From NCBI RefSeq assembly GCF_900239945.1, contig NZ_LT993738.1, positions 1 to 64,000 on the forward strand: 64,000 bases of DNA, given 5' to 3'. This document shows positions 39,782 to 49,408 of this stretch, piece after piece; position 1 is the first letter of the stretch, and each line of letters opens with the position of its first letter. Both the position numbers and the translations under genes were made by a program. The DNA comes from Chlamydia serpentis. Lineage in GTDB: Bacteria; Chlamydiota; Chlamydiia; Chlamydiales; Chlamydiaceae. Below the pieces are notes generated by a model. That model was not told where the DNA came from. It saw only the letters and a list, made by a program, of their open reading frames with translations, and made no database searches.

Positions 39782-41128
39782 TTATTGTTTTAAAATTCCT
39801 GAAAATTCTACAACAGCAAATTGTAGTAACGTATCTATAGTTGCAGATTTAACTACAGAAGAACTCTTCCCTTCGACAGCTATAATTTTACTTTCCCCAA
39901 TAGAAGACTGATTTTCTTGTTTTAGAAAATTCTGTTCTTTGTAGATGGTTTTAGGTATCAAAGCTTCTGATGGCGGGACAAGTTGACGAGGAACTTCTTT
40001 GATATTGCCAAGATTCTTAAACTGCGTATTCTTAATCGAGGTTATGAGTTCTGATAAAACAGGCCTTTGATAAACACGGATAATATGAATAATGACAGTT
40101 TCTAAAAATGTTTGTTCAAAGATTGTATTTTGCAAGTGTTTCGCAGATTCACCAAGAAAATCTATAATTTCTAAAAGTTGTTCTATAGTATAATAAGAAG
40201 AAACTTCTTTTATTTCGCTATTCTTATAATTTTTAAGAAGAAGATCGCGATAGAAGACTGTAAGATCATGAAGAAGAACAGTAGGCGCTACCCCTGACTG
40301 TAATAATTCAATAACAGTTTGTAAAGCTGTTGGATAGTCTGCCCTCCGGATAGCAGTTTCTAAAATTTTTATAGTATCTTCAGCAGGAAATCCTAAAGCT
40401 TTAGAAACAGCTTCAGGAGATAAAATTTCAGGAAGTAAAGAGACCACATAGTCATAAAGAGATTCCGCATCACGTAAACTTCCCTGTGCTGCACGTGCGA
40501 TAGGTACAAGTGCCTCTTGTGATGACGTAATATGGTTATCTTGAGCCATAAGAGAAAGCTTTTTTAAGATAGTTGTATCAGGTATTCTTTGGAGATGCAT
40601 TTTTTGACAACGACTTAAAATGGTATTAGGAATTTTCTGAATTTCTGTAGTGGCTAAGAAAAATTTTATATGTGTTGGTGGCTCTTCTAAGGTTTTCAAT
40701 AAAGCGTTGAAAGCTTCTTTAGTAAGCATGTGGACTTCATCTATGATATAAATTTTGAACTTAGCTTTTACTGGAGTAAATAACACTGTTTCATTGATTT
40801 GACGGATGTCTTCAATACCTCGATGTGAGGCTGCGTCTATTTCTAAAACGTCTAAAGAAGATCCAGAAGAGATTTCTTTGCAAGAAGAACACTGATTACA
40901 AGGCTCTCCGTCATCCCCTAGATTTGTGCAGTTCAGAGCCTTAGCTAAGATACGGGCTAAGGTGGTTTTCCCTGTGCCGCGAATTCCAGAAAATAGGTAG
41001 GCATGAGCCAATCGATTGAGGACTAAGGCATTTTTTAATACAGAAACAACAGAACTCTGCCCAAGAATCTCTCGAAAGATTTGTGGACGATATTTTCTGG
41101 AAGACGTTTGGTATGGGGATGGAGTCAT
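39782..41128 (-). CDS. dnaX: DNA polymerase III gamma/tau subunit
   Basis: 448 residues, clamp-loader motor. Walker A GIRGTGKTTLARILAKALN, a four-Cys zinc module (CTNLGDDGEPCNQCSSC), DEVHML Walker B and the ILSRCQ sensor motif are all visible. The length suits the gamma form; there is no long C-terminal domain for DnaB/Pol alpha binding. Chlamydiae often carry a second dnaX-like gene elsewhere. Co-transcribed with ybaB downstream. Confidence 0.93.
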   Translation of the reverse strand: MTPSPYQTSSRKYRPQIFREILGQSSVVSVLKNALVLNRLAHAYLFSGIRGTGKTTLARILAKALNCTNLGDDGEPCNQCSSCKEISSGSSLDVLEIDAASHRGIEDIRQINETVLFTPVKAKFKIYIIDEVHMLTKEAFNALLKTLEEPPTHIKFFLATTEIQKIPNTILSRCQKMHLQRIPDTTILKKLSLMAQDNHITSSQEALVPIARAAQGSLRDAESLYDYVVSLLPEILSPEAVSKALGFPAEDTIKILETAIRRADYPTALQTVIELLQSGVAPTVLLHDLTVFYRDLLLKNYKNSEIKEVSSYYTIEQLLEIIDFLGESAKHLQNTIFEQTFLETVIIHIIRVYQRPVLSELITSIKNTQFKNLGNIKEVPRQLVPPSEALIPKTIYKEQNFLKQENQSSIGESKIIAVEGKSSSVVKSATIDTLLQFAVVEFSGILKQ

Positions 41129-41584
41129 TGCATATCCAAAAAAATATATATGAAAAGCTCATATTCTCATTTAAGAGACTTTTTCTTGAAGACCTTTCTA
41201 GATTTCATTAGAAAACCTTTTCGAAAAGAAGTCTGGCTTCATTAATGGAATAGTTCTATCCATAGGAGGATTTTTTGACTTTCCTTTGTGGACATTTTAT
41301 AGAGAAATCAGAAAAATATCTTTAGAAAAAATAGTGCTCGCATTCTTAAAATTAATAGCGTGATTGCCTAATTTGGTCTTAATAAAGTATCCTACTGTGT
41401 ATGATTAAACAAAAGACTGCTATAACAACTAGAAATCAAGGATTTGTTTTTAATAAATCTTTAAAGGAAGACTGTGAGCATGAATTTTTATATAGTTCCT
41501 GTTCAGCATTTAAGGTGAACTACAGATTGGTTCTCATAAATAGATAATTGTGAGAACAAAATTTGTAAGTGTATGGTTAGATAG
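41129..41584. other. Divergent intergenic region
   Basis: 456 bases between dnaX and the HD-domain gene, AT-rich. I see no coding frame, tRNA or strong hairpin. Confidence 0.5.
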
Positions 41585-43702
41585 ATGAAGCAACTTAGAC
41601 ATGAATCCTATACCCATACATTACATAAGCTAAGTCATCATTGGATGCGATATTTCCTATATATTTTTGTTTCGTTTGCATTCATATTTGCAGTCTTTAC
41701 TTTCGCATGGTTAAAGGTTCTTTATATCCCTCAGTATAAAGAAGGTGATATTTCTCGCGTTTCACTAATAGCCCCTATAGATTTTTCTTTAAGTTGGAGT
41801 GTTGATAAGTTCTACAAACATAATGCAGAAGTCCCGGAAGCTTTTGGGAAAGTTTATCATTTTAGACACTCTTCTACCATGCTTCTTAATCAGGAATTTA
41901 AAATAGAAGATGATATGAAGTATTGGCTTGAAAAAGCCTCTGAATTTTTATTGTCTACCAACTTTGTAGATAGCTCAACAGACAGATGCCTTAAAGACTT
42001 ATCCATATGTTCCCCTTTACTTGAAGATGCCAAGAAAATCTTAGAAATAAATATCGGCTCGAATATAGACAGTGTTCTTCCTAAGTGTTTTACTTATGTA
42101 AAATCCTTCCTAAATCAAGAAAGTTGTCCGTTACCTTGTCTTGATTGGGTAATGCGTATCCTCACTGCTTCCAAATTCGAAATGGTCATTGATAAGGAAA
42201 TGTCAGGATATTTAAAAGGAGAACTTCTTGGAACCCATTGTATTGAGAAAATTACTAAGGGAACACCTATACTAGAAAAATATCAAAAAGTACAAAATCG
42301 AGATGTTAAAATCTTGAAACAACTGCGGATACAGTTGCTTTCATCACGAATATTGTTTTCTTGCCGATCATTATGGGGTGCTATTTTTGTAGTTTGTTTG
42401 ACGCTTTTTTGGGGTTATGGTGCTCTAAAAGCTTTGTCTCCAGAGATTTTAGAATCATTGCATCGCTTTATGCTCTATATTGCTATTTTAACACTTTCCT
42501 TACTCTGGTGCAGAGCAACAGAAATATTCTGTGTTAACTGGTTTCCTTACTTGTCTTCACCGCTAATTTTGCCATTCACTGCTGTGCTTTTGGGATATTT
42601 CCTAGGTTTGCCCATCGCAGGGTTCTCCTGTATGTTTCTCGCTCTTCTTTATACTTTAGGATCCGATCTTTGGAACAACAATTGGTTTTTATCTATTAAT
42701 CTGCTTTGTTCTTGGAGAATCTTAGCAACCCTAAATCGAAAAAGTCATCTTTCTTCAGTATTCTGGGCATGTATGAAGCTCGGAGGCATTGTTATGGGTA
42801 GTTTATTTCTATTTCGGATATTTACCAATACAATATCTAAAGAAGCACTGTATCTTGATGGAATCGAAAGTTTTATTTATAGCTTGGTTACAACAATCAG
42901 TGTTGTTGCTGTGATTCCTGTCTTTGAAGCTGCTTTCGGAGCTTCTACGAACTTCTCTTTGCTTACTTATCTATCTCCTGACCATCCTTTACTAAATCGT
43001 CTTTTTAAAGAAGCCCCAGGTACTTATCAGCACTCGGTACTGGTAGGGAGCTTAGCAGAGGCTGCTGCTCAAGCTATAAGCGCAGATAGCTTGTTTTGCC
43101 TCGTCGCAGCTCATTACCATGATATTGGAAAGCTGATCAATCCAGGTTTTTTTACTGAAAATCAAATAATTTTGAAGCAATCTCGAAACTCTCTATCACC
43201 ATTAGAATGTGCTAAAATGATTATGCGCCATATCCCTGAAGGAGTGAATCTTGTAAGGCAGGCAGGACTTCCCGAGTCTTTTGTGAGGGTTATTGAAGAG
43301 CACCATGGTACGTCTGTAATACGGTCTGCATACTACAGTCATATGATAGAAAATCCAGGGACAGCAGCTTTTGATGAGGAACTGTTTCGATATTCTGGGA
43401 AAAAACCTTCCACTAAAGAAACTACAATTATTATGATAGCAGATTCTTTTGAAGCTGCCTCGCGATCTTTGAAAAATACTAGCCTTTCGGATCTTCGAAG
43501 ACTTATTGATCAAATTATTCATGGGAAGATGCAAGACGGTCAGTTTTCTTGCTCTCCCGTTACTTTAGATGAGCTCGCACTGATTAGTGAGAGTATGATA
43601 AAAACTCTTTATGGAGCTCTGCATTCTCGTATGAAATATCCTGAGATATCTTATAAATCTTCTACAGATTCTTTTACACAACAACTGATAGAAGGAATCT
43701 AA
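41585..43702 (+). CDS. 7TM-HD phosphodiesterase, PgpH/YqfF type (probable c-di-AMP hydrolase)
   Basis: 705 residues. A membrane helix (about 22-45), a large extracytoplasmic region (about 46-255), a cluster of about six or seven helices (about 258-460) and a cytoplasmic HD domain (about 475-690) give the PgpH architecture. The HD block is clear: GTYQHSVLVGSLAEAAAQAI, then AAHYHDIGKLINPGFFTENQ, ending ADSFEAASRSLKNTSLSDLRR and HSRMKYPEI. PgpH enzymes hydrolyse cyclic di-AMP to pApA. Chlamydiae make c-di-AMP through DacA, so this is a plausible hydrolase partner; activity is inferred. Sensory function of the outer domain is unknown. Confidence 0.87.
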   Translation: MKQLRHESYTHTLHKLSHHWMRYFLYIFVSFAFIFAVFTFAWLKVLYIPQYKEGDISRVSLIAPIDFSLSWSVDKFYKHNAEVPEAFGKVYHFRHSSTMLLNQEFKIEDDMKYWLEKASEFLLSTNFVDSSTDRCLKDLSICSPLLEDAKKILEINIGSNIDSVLPKCFTYVKSFLNQESCPLPCLDWVMRILTASKFEMVIDKEMSGYLKGELLGTHCIEKITKGTPILEKYQKVQNRDVKILKQLRIQLLSSRILFSCRSLWGAIFVVCLTLFWGYGALKALSPEILESLHRFMLYIAILTLSLLWCRATEIFCVNWFPYLSSPLILPFTAVLLGYFLGLPIAGFSCMFLALLYTLGSDLWNNNWFLSINLLCSWRILATLNRKSHLSSVFWACMKLGGIVMGSLFLFRIFTNTISKEALYLDGIESFIYSLVTTISVVAVIPVFEAAFGASTNFSLLTYLSPDHPLLNRLFKEAPGTYQHSVLVGSLAEAAAQAISADSLFCLVAAHYHDIGKLINPGFFTENQIILKQSRNSLSPLECAKMIMRHIPEGVNLVRQAGLPESFVRVIEEHHGTSVIRSAYYSHMIENPGTAAFDEELFRYSGKKPSTKETTIIMIADSFEAASRSLKNTSLSDLRRLIDQIIHGKMQDGQFSCSPVTLDELALISESMIKTLYGALHSRMKYPEISYKSSTDSFTQQLIEGI

Positions 43703-43893
43703 AATTTTAGTAAGATTCACCTTCTTTAATCTAAGAATAGAAACAAATGTTAGTATATTCAATACTAGTAAGTATCATAAACGATATTAACTTATTCAAT
43801 TCTTATATAAAATTTCTCGATAAAAGCCAGTAAGATTGAAATGGCTTATTTTAGTATGGTAATAACTAGAATAGGATGAATCTAAAATTATTT

Positions 43894-44337
43894 TTATTTG
43901 CAGCAATCAGTGATTTTTAGGATTCCATAAGCAAGAGCAACAATAATAGCTACAGTTATGATAAGTAGGAAAACAGGGAGAAGTATTCCGCAGCCACCGA
44001 GGATAGCAGTTGTGCTTGTTATCGACATAATGATGCCAGCCATTTTGCAGTTGTTATCTGGACACCGACTTGATGGGACGTAACGTAACGTCGGGTGAAT
44101 ATGACTTCTCAACCATGCTTTTTCTCTATAACGGAAGTGTACAGCCATAAATAGTCCGATAATAGGAAGAAAACAAGCAACAAGTTTCAAAATTGTTGAG
44201 CAAGATTTAGGAGTGTAGAATAGTGTAACGGCTTTACCTGGAGTTAAAGCTAACTTGCCGTTTTTGCAGAGGTGCGTGTGCGCAGGTATATAGTATGGCT
44301 CTCCTAAGAGAGCTTGCATTATTGATTCTGTGTCCAT
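43894..44337 (-). CDS. Small multi-pass membrane protein, tandem paralogue A
   Basis: 147 residues with hydrophobic segments at about 46-66 and 100-143. Its central motif YVPSSRCPDNNCKMA matches YMPSTNCENRKCQLA in the neighbouring gene, giving Y-x-P-S-x2-C-x4-C-x2-A. N-terminal part is soluble. Function unknown; an inclusion-membrane location is possible because of the paired helices. About 620 bases from its paralogue. Confidence 0.7.
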   Translation of the reverse strand: MDTESIMQALLGEPYYIPAHTHLCKNGKLALTPGKAVTLFYTPKSCSTILKLVACFLPIIGLFMAVHFRYREKAWLRSHIHPTLRYVPSSRCPDNNCKMAGIIMSITSTTAILGGCGILLPVFLLIITVAIIVALAYGILKITDCCK

Positions 44338-44958
44338 AAAAACTACTTCAAATATTTTTTAATGGTACGACTATTATAATCCTTTTTCTTTAAAGAACAA
44401 GTTTCTGAAAAAATTAAAAAATTTTTCAGAATTAATATTGATAGTATTTAATCCATAAGAATATTAAAACTCTTTAATAAAGCAAAAATTTTTCTAATTA
44501 TAGTTTTAACTTTAGATTTTTTCTTTATTAAAATTTCATGGTGTTTAAAGCTTTAGAAATAAATTTTTTTAATAACAATGGTAACAGCAAGACGAGGTTG
44601 TATCGATGATATAATAATAAGAAGGAAAAGACTCTTATTATCGGTAAGAGATTTCGAAGACCAATCAAGGATTCTGAAAATCATTCGTGCTGATATAAGC
44701 TGAATAATAGACTGAAAATTTGCATTTTGCCAATTAAATGAGGAAAGATAATTAACTCTTTTGAACGCTACTTGTTGGTTTTTAGTTTCATTATTCGTAA
44801 TGAAATTTCTAATCACATACTTGAGAGGGCATCTGATAAGCGTACTTTTAAAGAAACCCCTACTAATTGGCAAGTAGGGGGCGTGTCTTTATATTCTGAT
44901 ACCTAACCTGATACAGTTTCCTATCCAGCATAAGATAGGAAGAAGAATTTACTTAAAT
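44338..44958. other. Gap between the tandem paralogues
   Basis: AT-rich. A 106-codon leftward frame (44553-44873) has no recognisable features and runs into a terminator hairpin, so I regard it as chance. The right end carries two hairpins (44857-44880 and 44918-44941). Confidence 0.45.
44851..44880 (-). terminator. Terminator of the second paralogue
   Basis: CCCCTACT (44857-44864) pairs perfectly with AGTAGGGG (44873-44880) around an 8-base loop. Read leftward it is followed by TTTCTTT, about 80 bases after the stop of the upstream gene. Confidence 0.6.
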
Positions 44959-45414
44959 CTAAGAGGCATTTGATTTATTGGAGCAACAGGAACACAAGAG
45001 TCCAAGAATGAATAGAACAATTGCTCCAATAGTCATTAGAATAGCCACTACGGGGAATAGTCCCAAGCCACAAACAATTCCTATCCACAGCCACATCTTT
45101 TTTCCTATAAACATAGTAGCAAGCTGACATTTTCTATTTTCGCAATTTGTCGAGGGCATGTAACCAAGCTCTTTGCAAACTACAGACTTGTTGTATCGCT
45201 CTTGCTGATGATAGAGTATTGCTCCCATCAATAGCCCCAAAAGAGGCAGCTGAAGCAAGAAAATTTGTACGGGACTTCCAGAGACTAGCGTAGTGGATTT
45301 ATGAGGTACTTTAGTTACGTCATTATTAGAGGATGTATGTTGGTGCTCTGGTATGTCATATGAAAGTCCCTTACCGACAGTATCGATTACTAAGGATAGT
45401 ATGGATGTTGTCAT
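44959..45414 (-). CDS. Small multi-pass membrane protein, tandem paralogue B
   Basis: 151 residues, three hydrophobic segments (about 50-68, 100-120 and 120-143), a polar N-terminus (YDIPEHQHTSSNND) and a Cys-rich end (CSCCSNK). It shares with the next gene downstream the C-x4-C signature and helix placement. Not recognised as a named family. Confidence 0.7.
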   Translation of the reverse strand: MTTSILSLVIDTVGKGLSYDIPEHQHTSSNNDVTKVPHKSTTLVSGSPVQIFLLQLPLLGLLMGAILYHQQERYNKSVVCKELGYMPSTNCENRKCQLATMFIGKKMWLWIGIVCGLGLFPVVAILMTIGAIVLFILGLLCSCCSNKSNAS

Positions 45415-45777
45415 TATAAAATGCCTAAAAAAAATTTCTCAGAAAACTTTAGCTTAATTTTCTATAAAGAATCAATTCATTCATTCTAAATATTTCATCA
45501 TATTTAATTTTGAAAGAAAAATAACTATCAAGTCATGCTTCTTATAATCAATATTATTAGGGATTTACATCTCTTAAAGTTTAAGAAATTTTCAAAGTAG
45601 AAAGGAACAAAAATAGATCAGATTTTTTGCAAAAAAAGTAACAAGAATTCCTCCTTATGAATAAGAGGCCTTTTGTTTTAATCAGAAAACATTCAGATAC
45701 TATATATAAAAGAATCTTAGGTATGCATTCCTTATAGAGTCATCTTTCTTAATAAAACAATTTCTACTTAATACTTT
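45415..45777. other. Gap between hemC and the paralogue B gene
   Basis: 363 AT-rich bases between two leftward genes. No gene seen. It should hold the promoter for the membrane protein gene. Confidence 0.45.
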
Positions 45778-46524
45778 TTATGAAATAGCTTCCTGCAATT
45801 GATTTAGTTGAGAGCTAGAGTCATCAACAAAGGCAGTAATAGGATGAAAAAACTTTCTCCACGCATCTATAGGATCTGTTGCTGTAATTGCTAAACTTCC
45901 TTGTAAAGGGTGGTATGGAGGAGGCAACTCTATACTATAGAGATGATGTAGACGAAGTCTTAGACTAGCAGCTTTGGCAAGGACAATAGCTTCGTAATAA
46001 CCACTGTGAAGTTGATTAAGCCTTTCTTCGATCGTTCCTCGTATATCTAAGATCTTCCCTTGAGGGAAAAGTTGTTTTAGTATTTTGTTTCGACGTAGAG
46101 AGGAGCTCCCTAAGCGAGGTCTAGGGGGCAATGGCTCGTCAATATAACGATCAGCATAAACTAAAAGGTCAGTAGGATCTAAAGACTGTGTTATCGCGAC
46201 TATAGGCAGTGAAGGTGTGTCAGAAAGGTCTTTAGCAGAATGTATAGCAAAATGACAAATTTTATTTTTAACCAAGGCGTCAACGCTATCAGTAAAAAAA
46301 TGAGTGTTTTCTACTAGGCGTAGGGGAGTTTTCTTATTGCGATCTCCTGTAGTCTTGATGGTGTATAGGCGAAACCAAACTTTTGGATACCAGGAGCGCA
46401 GTAAAGACATGCACTCATATGCTTGAATTTTTGCTAAATTTGAATTTCTTGAAGCAATACGCAGGGGACGTTTCCCTTGGCAAAAATCAGTTAGGAAGGG
46501 ATCAGCATAGCAGGCGGATAGCAT
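45778..46524 (-). CDS. hemC: Porphobilinogen deaminase-like protein, short form
   Basis: HemC polymerises four porphobilinogens to hydroxymethylbilane. The first two domains are clear: RPLRIASRNSNLAKIQAYEC, IHSAKDLSDTP (catalytic Asp in KD), LGSSSLRRNKILKQ, RGTIEERLNQL and VLAKAASLRLRLHH. The protein stops at 248 residues where E. coli has 313. The missing part corresponds to domain 3, which bears the Cys (E. coli Cys242) that holds the dipyrromethane cofactor, and I see no replacement Cys there. The start overlaps the radA end by 23 bases. Short HemC may be a general chlamydial form. Confidence 0.87.
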   Translation of the reverse strand: MLSACYADPFLTDFCQGKRPLRIASRNSNLAKIQAYECMSLLRSWYPKVWFRLYTIKTTGDRNKKTPLRLVENTHFFTDSVDALVKNKICHFAIHSAKDLSDTPSLPIVAITQSLDPTDLLVYADRYIDEPLPPRPRLGSSSLRRNKILKQLFPQGKILDIRGTIEERLNQLHSGYYEAIVLAKAASLRLRLHHLYSIELPPPYHPLQGSLAITATDPIDAWRKFFHPITAFVDDSSSQLNQLQEAIS

Positions 46525-47863
46525 CTTTTATTGTTTTAACTCCTTGTAAATCAAAATTTTCTCGAGTTTCTTTAGGAAGACTTGAAATTTGTCCCTCAGG
46601 GAGAATAGCCCCTTCGAATCCCATTAGCTTGCCTTCTTTGAGACGGCGCTCTAAATGAGCTACGTGACGGACTTCTCCTCCTAAACCTACTTCACCAATT
46701 ACGATGTAATTTTTAGATGGCAAGCGATTATATAGTGATGATGCAACTGCAAGTAGGGCACCTAAATCTGCAGCTGGTTCTGCAATTTTCAAGCCCCCTG
46801 TAATAGCCAAGAAAACATCCATTGTAAATAGTTTGACCTGAGCTCTTTTCTCTAATACAGCGAGAAGTAATGAAAAGCGATTAGGGTCGAATCCTGCGGT
46901 CTTTCTAATAGGATTAGCAAAAGGAGAGGAAGAAACTAAAGCTTGCAATTCAATAAGTAGAGTTCCAGAACCCTCAACAATAGGAATAATCATGGATCCT
47001 GTAATTGACGTAGTCTTTTCTTGAAGGAAGAGACCTGAAGGGTTCTGAACTTCTTTAAGTCCATCTTCGTGCATAGACAGAATTAATAACTCGTTTGTAG
47101 GACCAAACCGATTTTTCACAGAGCGAATCATGCGATAATTGGCATGAGAGTTGCCTTCAAAATAAAGTACAGTATCTACAAGATGTTCTAATACTCTAGG
47201 GCCCGCAATTTCTCCAGATTTTGTGACATGCCCAATAATAAATGTTGTGATCTGAAAATTTTTGGCAAGATGCATGATCTCGGCTGTAACTTCACGTACT
47301 TGGGATACAGATCCTGGTGCAGATTGTAGGTGAGGATTAAATATAATCTGAATGGAGTCTATAATCAAAATATCAGGTTCTAAATTTGCTATTTGTTGTT
47401 TAATATTTTCTAAATTTGTTTCAGGAAATAGATAAATAAGAGAAGAAGAAACTTTCAGGCGTTTTGCTCTTAAAGAAGTCTGTATGACGGACTCTTCACC
47501 GCAAACATAAAGGACTTTATAGCCCTGGGATGCTAATCGTTCTGCTACTTGAAGAAGAAGAGTCGATTTTCCAATCCCTGGATCTCCACCAAGAAGAGAA
47601 AGGCTTCCACGAACTACTCCTCCTCCCAGGATTCTGTCCCATCCAGCATGATCAATAAATACTCGCGCTTCTTCCTGTAATTCAATCGAGCTTAAAGCAA
47701 TTGCATCTGTAGAAGAACTAGATTGTATTCCAGGTCGTTTTGGAGAGATATACTCTTCAACCAGAGAATTCCAAGTCTGACATCCTGGACATTGGCCTAA
47801 CCATTTAGGAGTAGTAGCTCCGCATTGATTACATGTCCACTGTGTTTTCGGTTTTATTGCCAT
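46502..47863 (-). CDS. radA: DNA repair protein RadA/Sms
   Basis: 453 residues. A C4 zinc finger ([22 protein letters not shown]) is at about 10-31, the Walker [13 protein letters not shown] at about 92, the family hallmark [11 protein letters not shown] around 250, then a Lon-like C-terminal domain lacking protease residues. RadA helps recombination intermediates mature. The start lies inside the rnc coding region (35-base overlap), so rnc-radA-hemC is one transcription unit. Confidence 0.95.
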   Translation of the reverse strand: MAIKPKTQWTCNQCGATTPKWLGQCPGCQTWNSLVEEYISPKRPGIQSSSSTDAIALSSIELQEEARVFIDHAGWDRILGGGVVRGSLSLLGGDPGIGKSTLLLQVAERLASQGYKVLYVCGEESVIQTSLRAKRLKVSSSLIYLFPETNLENIKQQIANLEPDILIIDSIQIIFNPHLQSAPGSVSQVREVTAEIMHLAKNFQITTFIIGHVTKSGEIAGPRVLEHLVDTVLYFEGNSHANYRMIRSVKNRFGPTNELLILSMHEDGLKEVQNPSGLFLQEKTTSITGSMIIPIVEGSGTLLIELQALVSSSPFANPIRKTAGFDPNRFSLLLAVLEKRAQVKLFTMDVFLAITGGLKIAEPAADLGALLAVASSLYNRLPSKNYIVIGEVGLGGEVRHVAHLERRLKEGKLMGFEGAILPEGQISSLPKETRENFDLQGVKTIKDAIRLLC

Positions 47864-48542
47864 GAGTATCTAATGCCTGTTTTGCTGCAATCTTTTCTGC
47901 TTCCTTTTTTGATAGTGCATGACCTTCTCCCCATATCTGATTATTAACTATCACTTGAATCTGGTAACTTTCAATCCCTGCCGCATTTTTAACTACTTTA
48001 GATTGGTAGATTGGTAGAATACGAAAATGCTTTTGTGTAAATTGCTGAAGAAGATTCTTAGGATTGCCTGACATCAAAGGAAGTATTTCTTCCTTAGCTG
48101 GAAGAAGGGGAACAGTAAGTTTCCTAGCAGGAGAAAGGCCTCCATCTAAATATATGGCCCCTAAAATAGCTTCAAATAGATTTGCATAAGCAGAAAGGCG
48201 ACCTCGATCGCTCTGGATTTTTTCTCCTTTCCCTATTAGGAGATACTCTCCAATTCCTAAAGTAATTGTATAGCGATAACATGCTGTAGCGTTAACTAAA
48301 CAAGCTCTCGCTGTTGATAAAGTTCCTTCGTCCATAGCAGGGAAAAGCAGAAAAAGGTGCTCAGTAACAATGAGACCAAGGACAGCATCTCCTAAAAATT
48401 CTAAACGTTCGCTATCCTCCATTTGAATTGAAGATTCATTTTTATATGAGGGGTGAGTTAGAGCTGTTTCTAGGAGCTTGAATTGCGTAAATGTAAAATT
48501 TAGTTTAGCTTCAATAGCTTTAATATCTATAGGAGAATGCAT
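47829..48542 (-). CDS. rnc: Ribonuclease III
   Basis: 237 residues. The catalytic signature [13 protein letters not shown] is at about 42 and the second acidic site in [17 protein letters not shown] at about 115. The C-terminal third (about 158-230) is a dsRNA-binding domain ([26 protein letters not shown]). It processes rRNA and mRNA. It is the first gene of the rnc-radA-hemC unit. Confidence 0.95.
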   Translation of the reverse strand: MHSPIDIKAIEAKLNFTFTQFKLLETALTHPSYKNESSIQMEDSERLEFLGDAVLGLIVTEHLFLLFPAMDEGTLSTARACLVNATACYRYTITLGIGEYLLIGKGEKIQSDRGRLSAYANLFEAILGAIYLDGGLSPARKLTVPLLPAKEEILPLMSGNPKNLLQQFTQKHFRILPIYQSKVVKNAAGIESYQIQVIVNNQIWGEGHALSKKEAEKIAAKQALDTHGNKTENTVDM

Positions 48543-48659
48543 AGGTTTATATAGAATACTTGCCCTTAAACTTAGAAGTTGGATTTACGGATTTTTTATA
48601 GGTGGAAAAAACCTTAAAGTCTATAGTGCTTTTGGATTTGTTATCTTATTCGGATAAGC

Positions 48660-49121
48660 ATGAGGCCTACTCTACACCTCCAACACCTGCGCTATTTCCA
48701 TAATCATGGCTCAATTTTATTTGAAGCTCTTCTAACAATAAAGGATTGTTTTCTATTAGAGGCAAAATTACAAAATTTTATTGGCAGAGCATCAAAAGAT
48801 AATGCTATTCGATGGAGAGAAAATCTGTTTCGTTCTATTCCAGAAATCAATGGAGTGGTTCGTAAACGGCATCTGGCTTCTTTTGCCGAGGAATTAGTGC
48901 ACCGTCCTAGGCTTTCTCTCATAAGAGATTTGTGGGTATTCCCAGGAGAAGTAATCCCGGAAGGAGAAGAAGATTGTATGCTTCTTCTTATACTTTCAGG
49001 AAATCATATAGGGAGTGGCATATTTTTTGTAGGGCCTTATCCTTCGGATCTTTATAAGCTAGAAAACGGAACAACGGCTCTACTTTTAGCCTTTTCCTCT
49101 ATAGGTCACCCAGTCATTTAA
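48660..49121 (+). CDS. CT296-like conserved chlamydial protein
   Basis: 153 residues, no membrane segment. Position and sequence (MRPTLHLQHLRYFHNHGSIL, later RWRENLFRSIPEINGVVRKR) agree with C. trachomatis CT296, once called DcrA, a proposed divalent-cation-dependent regulator. A crystal structure later showed a fold like Fe(II)/2-oxoglutarate oxygenases without intact metal ligands, as I recall. Divergent from rnc with a 117-base gap. Function is unresolved. Confidence 0.78.
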   Translation: MRPTLHLQHLRYFHNHGSILFEALLTIKDCFLLEAKLQNFIGRASKDNAIRWRENLFRSIPEINGVVRKRHLASFAEELVHRPRLSLIRDLWVFPGEVIPEGEEDCMLLLILSGNHIGSGIFFVGPYPSDLYKLENGTTALLLAFSSIGHPVI

Positions 49122-49408
49122 TAGCTATTCCTAATTGTTAGAACTAAGGATTACGGAAAAGCTTTTTTTATGTTTTTATTATTTAAGGGCGGTTTATTTT
49201 GGCTTTAAAATAAGAGCCTTCTTTAAAAGATATCCTTCTGATTTTTCCTATTCTAATCAAAATTTTTCTTCGAATAATTAATTGCAAAAATCAGAGGTTC
49301 AAGTATAGCGGTCTTGAATAGAAAAGTTTATTTAACTTTAGGAATTCCTGGACTTTATGGATCAACGGTGTTAAGAGTTTCTAAAATATCCTTACCAGGA
49401 CTTTTTGA

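Noticed and set aside
44553-44873. 106-codon leftward frame between the tandem paralogues
   Set aside because: Runs through a terminator hairpin, lacks a ribosome-binding site and does not share the paralogue motif.
49286-49330. tRNA T-loop-like GGTTCAA in the gap before pgm
   Set aside because: No matching T-stem, anticodon arm or acceptor stem can be built around it.
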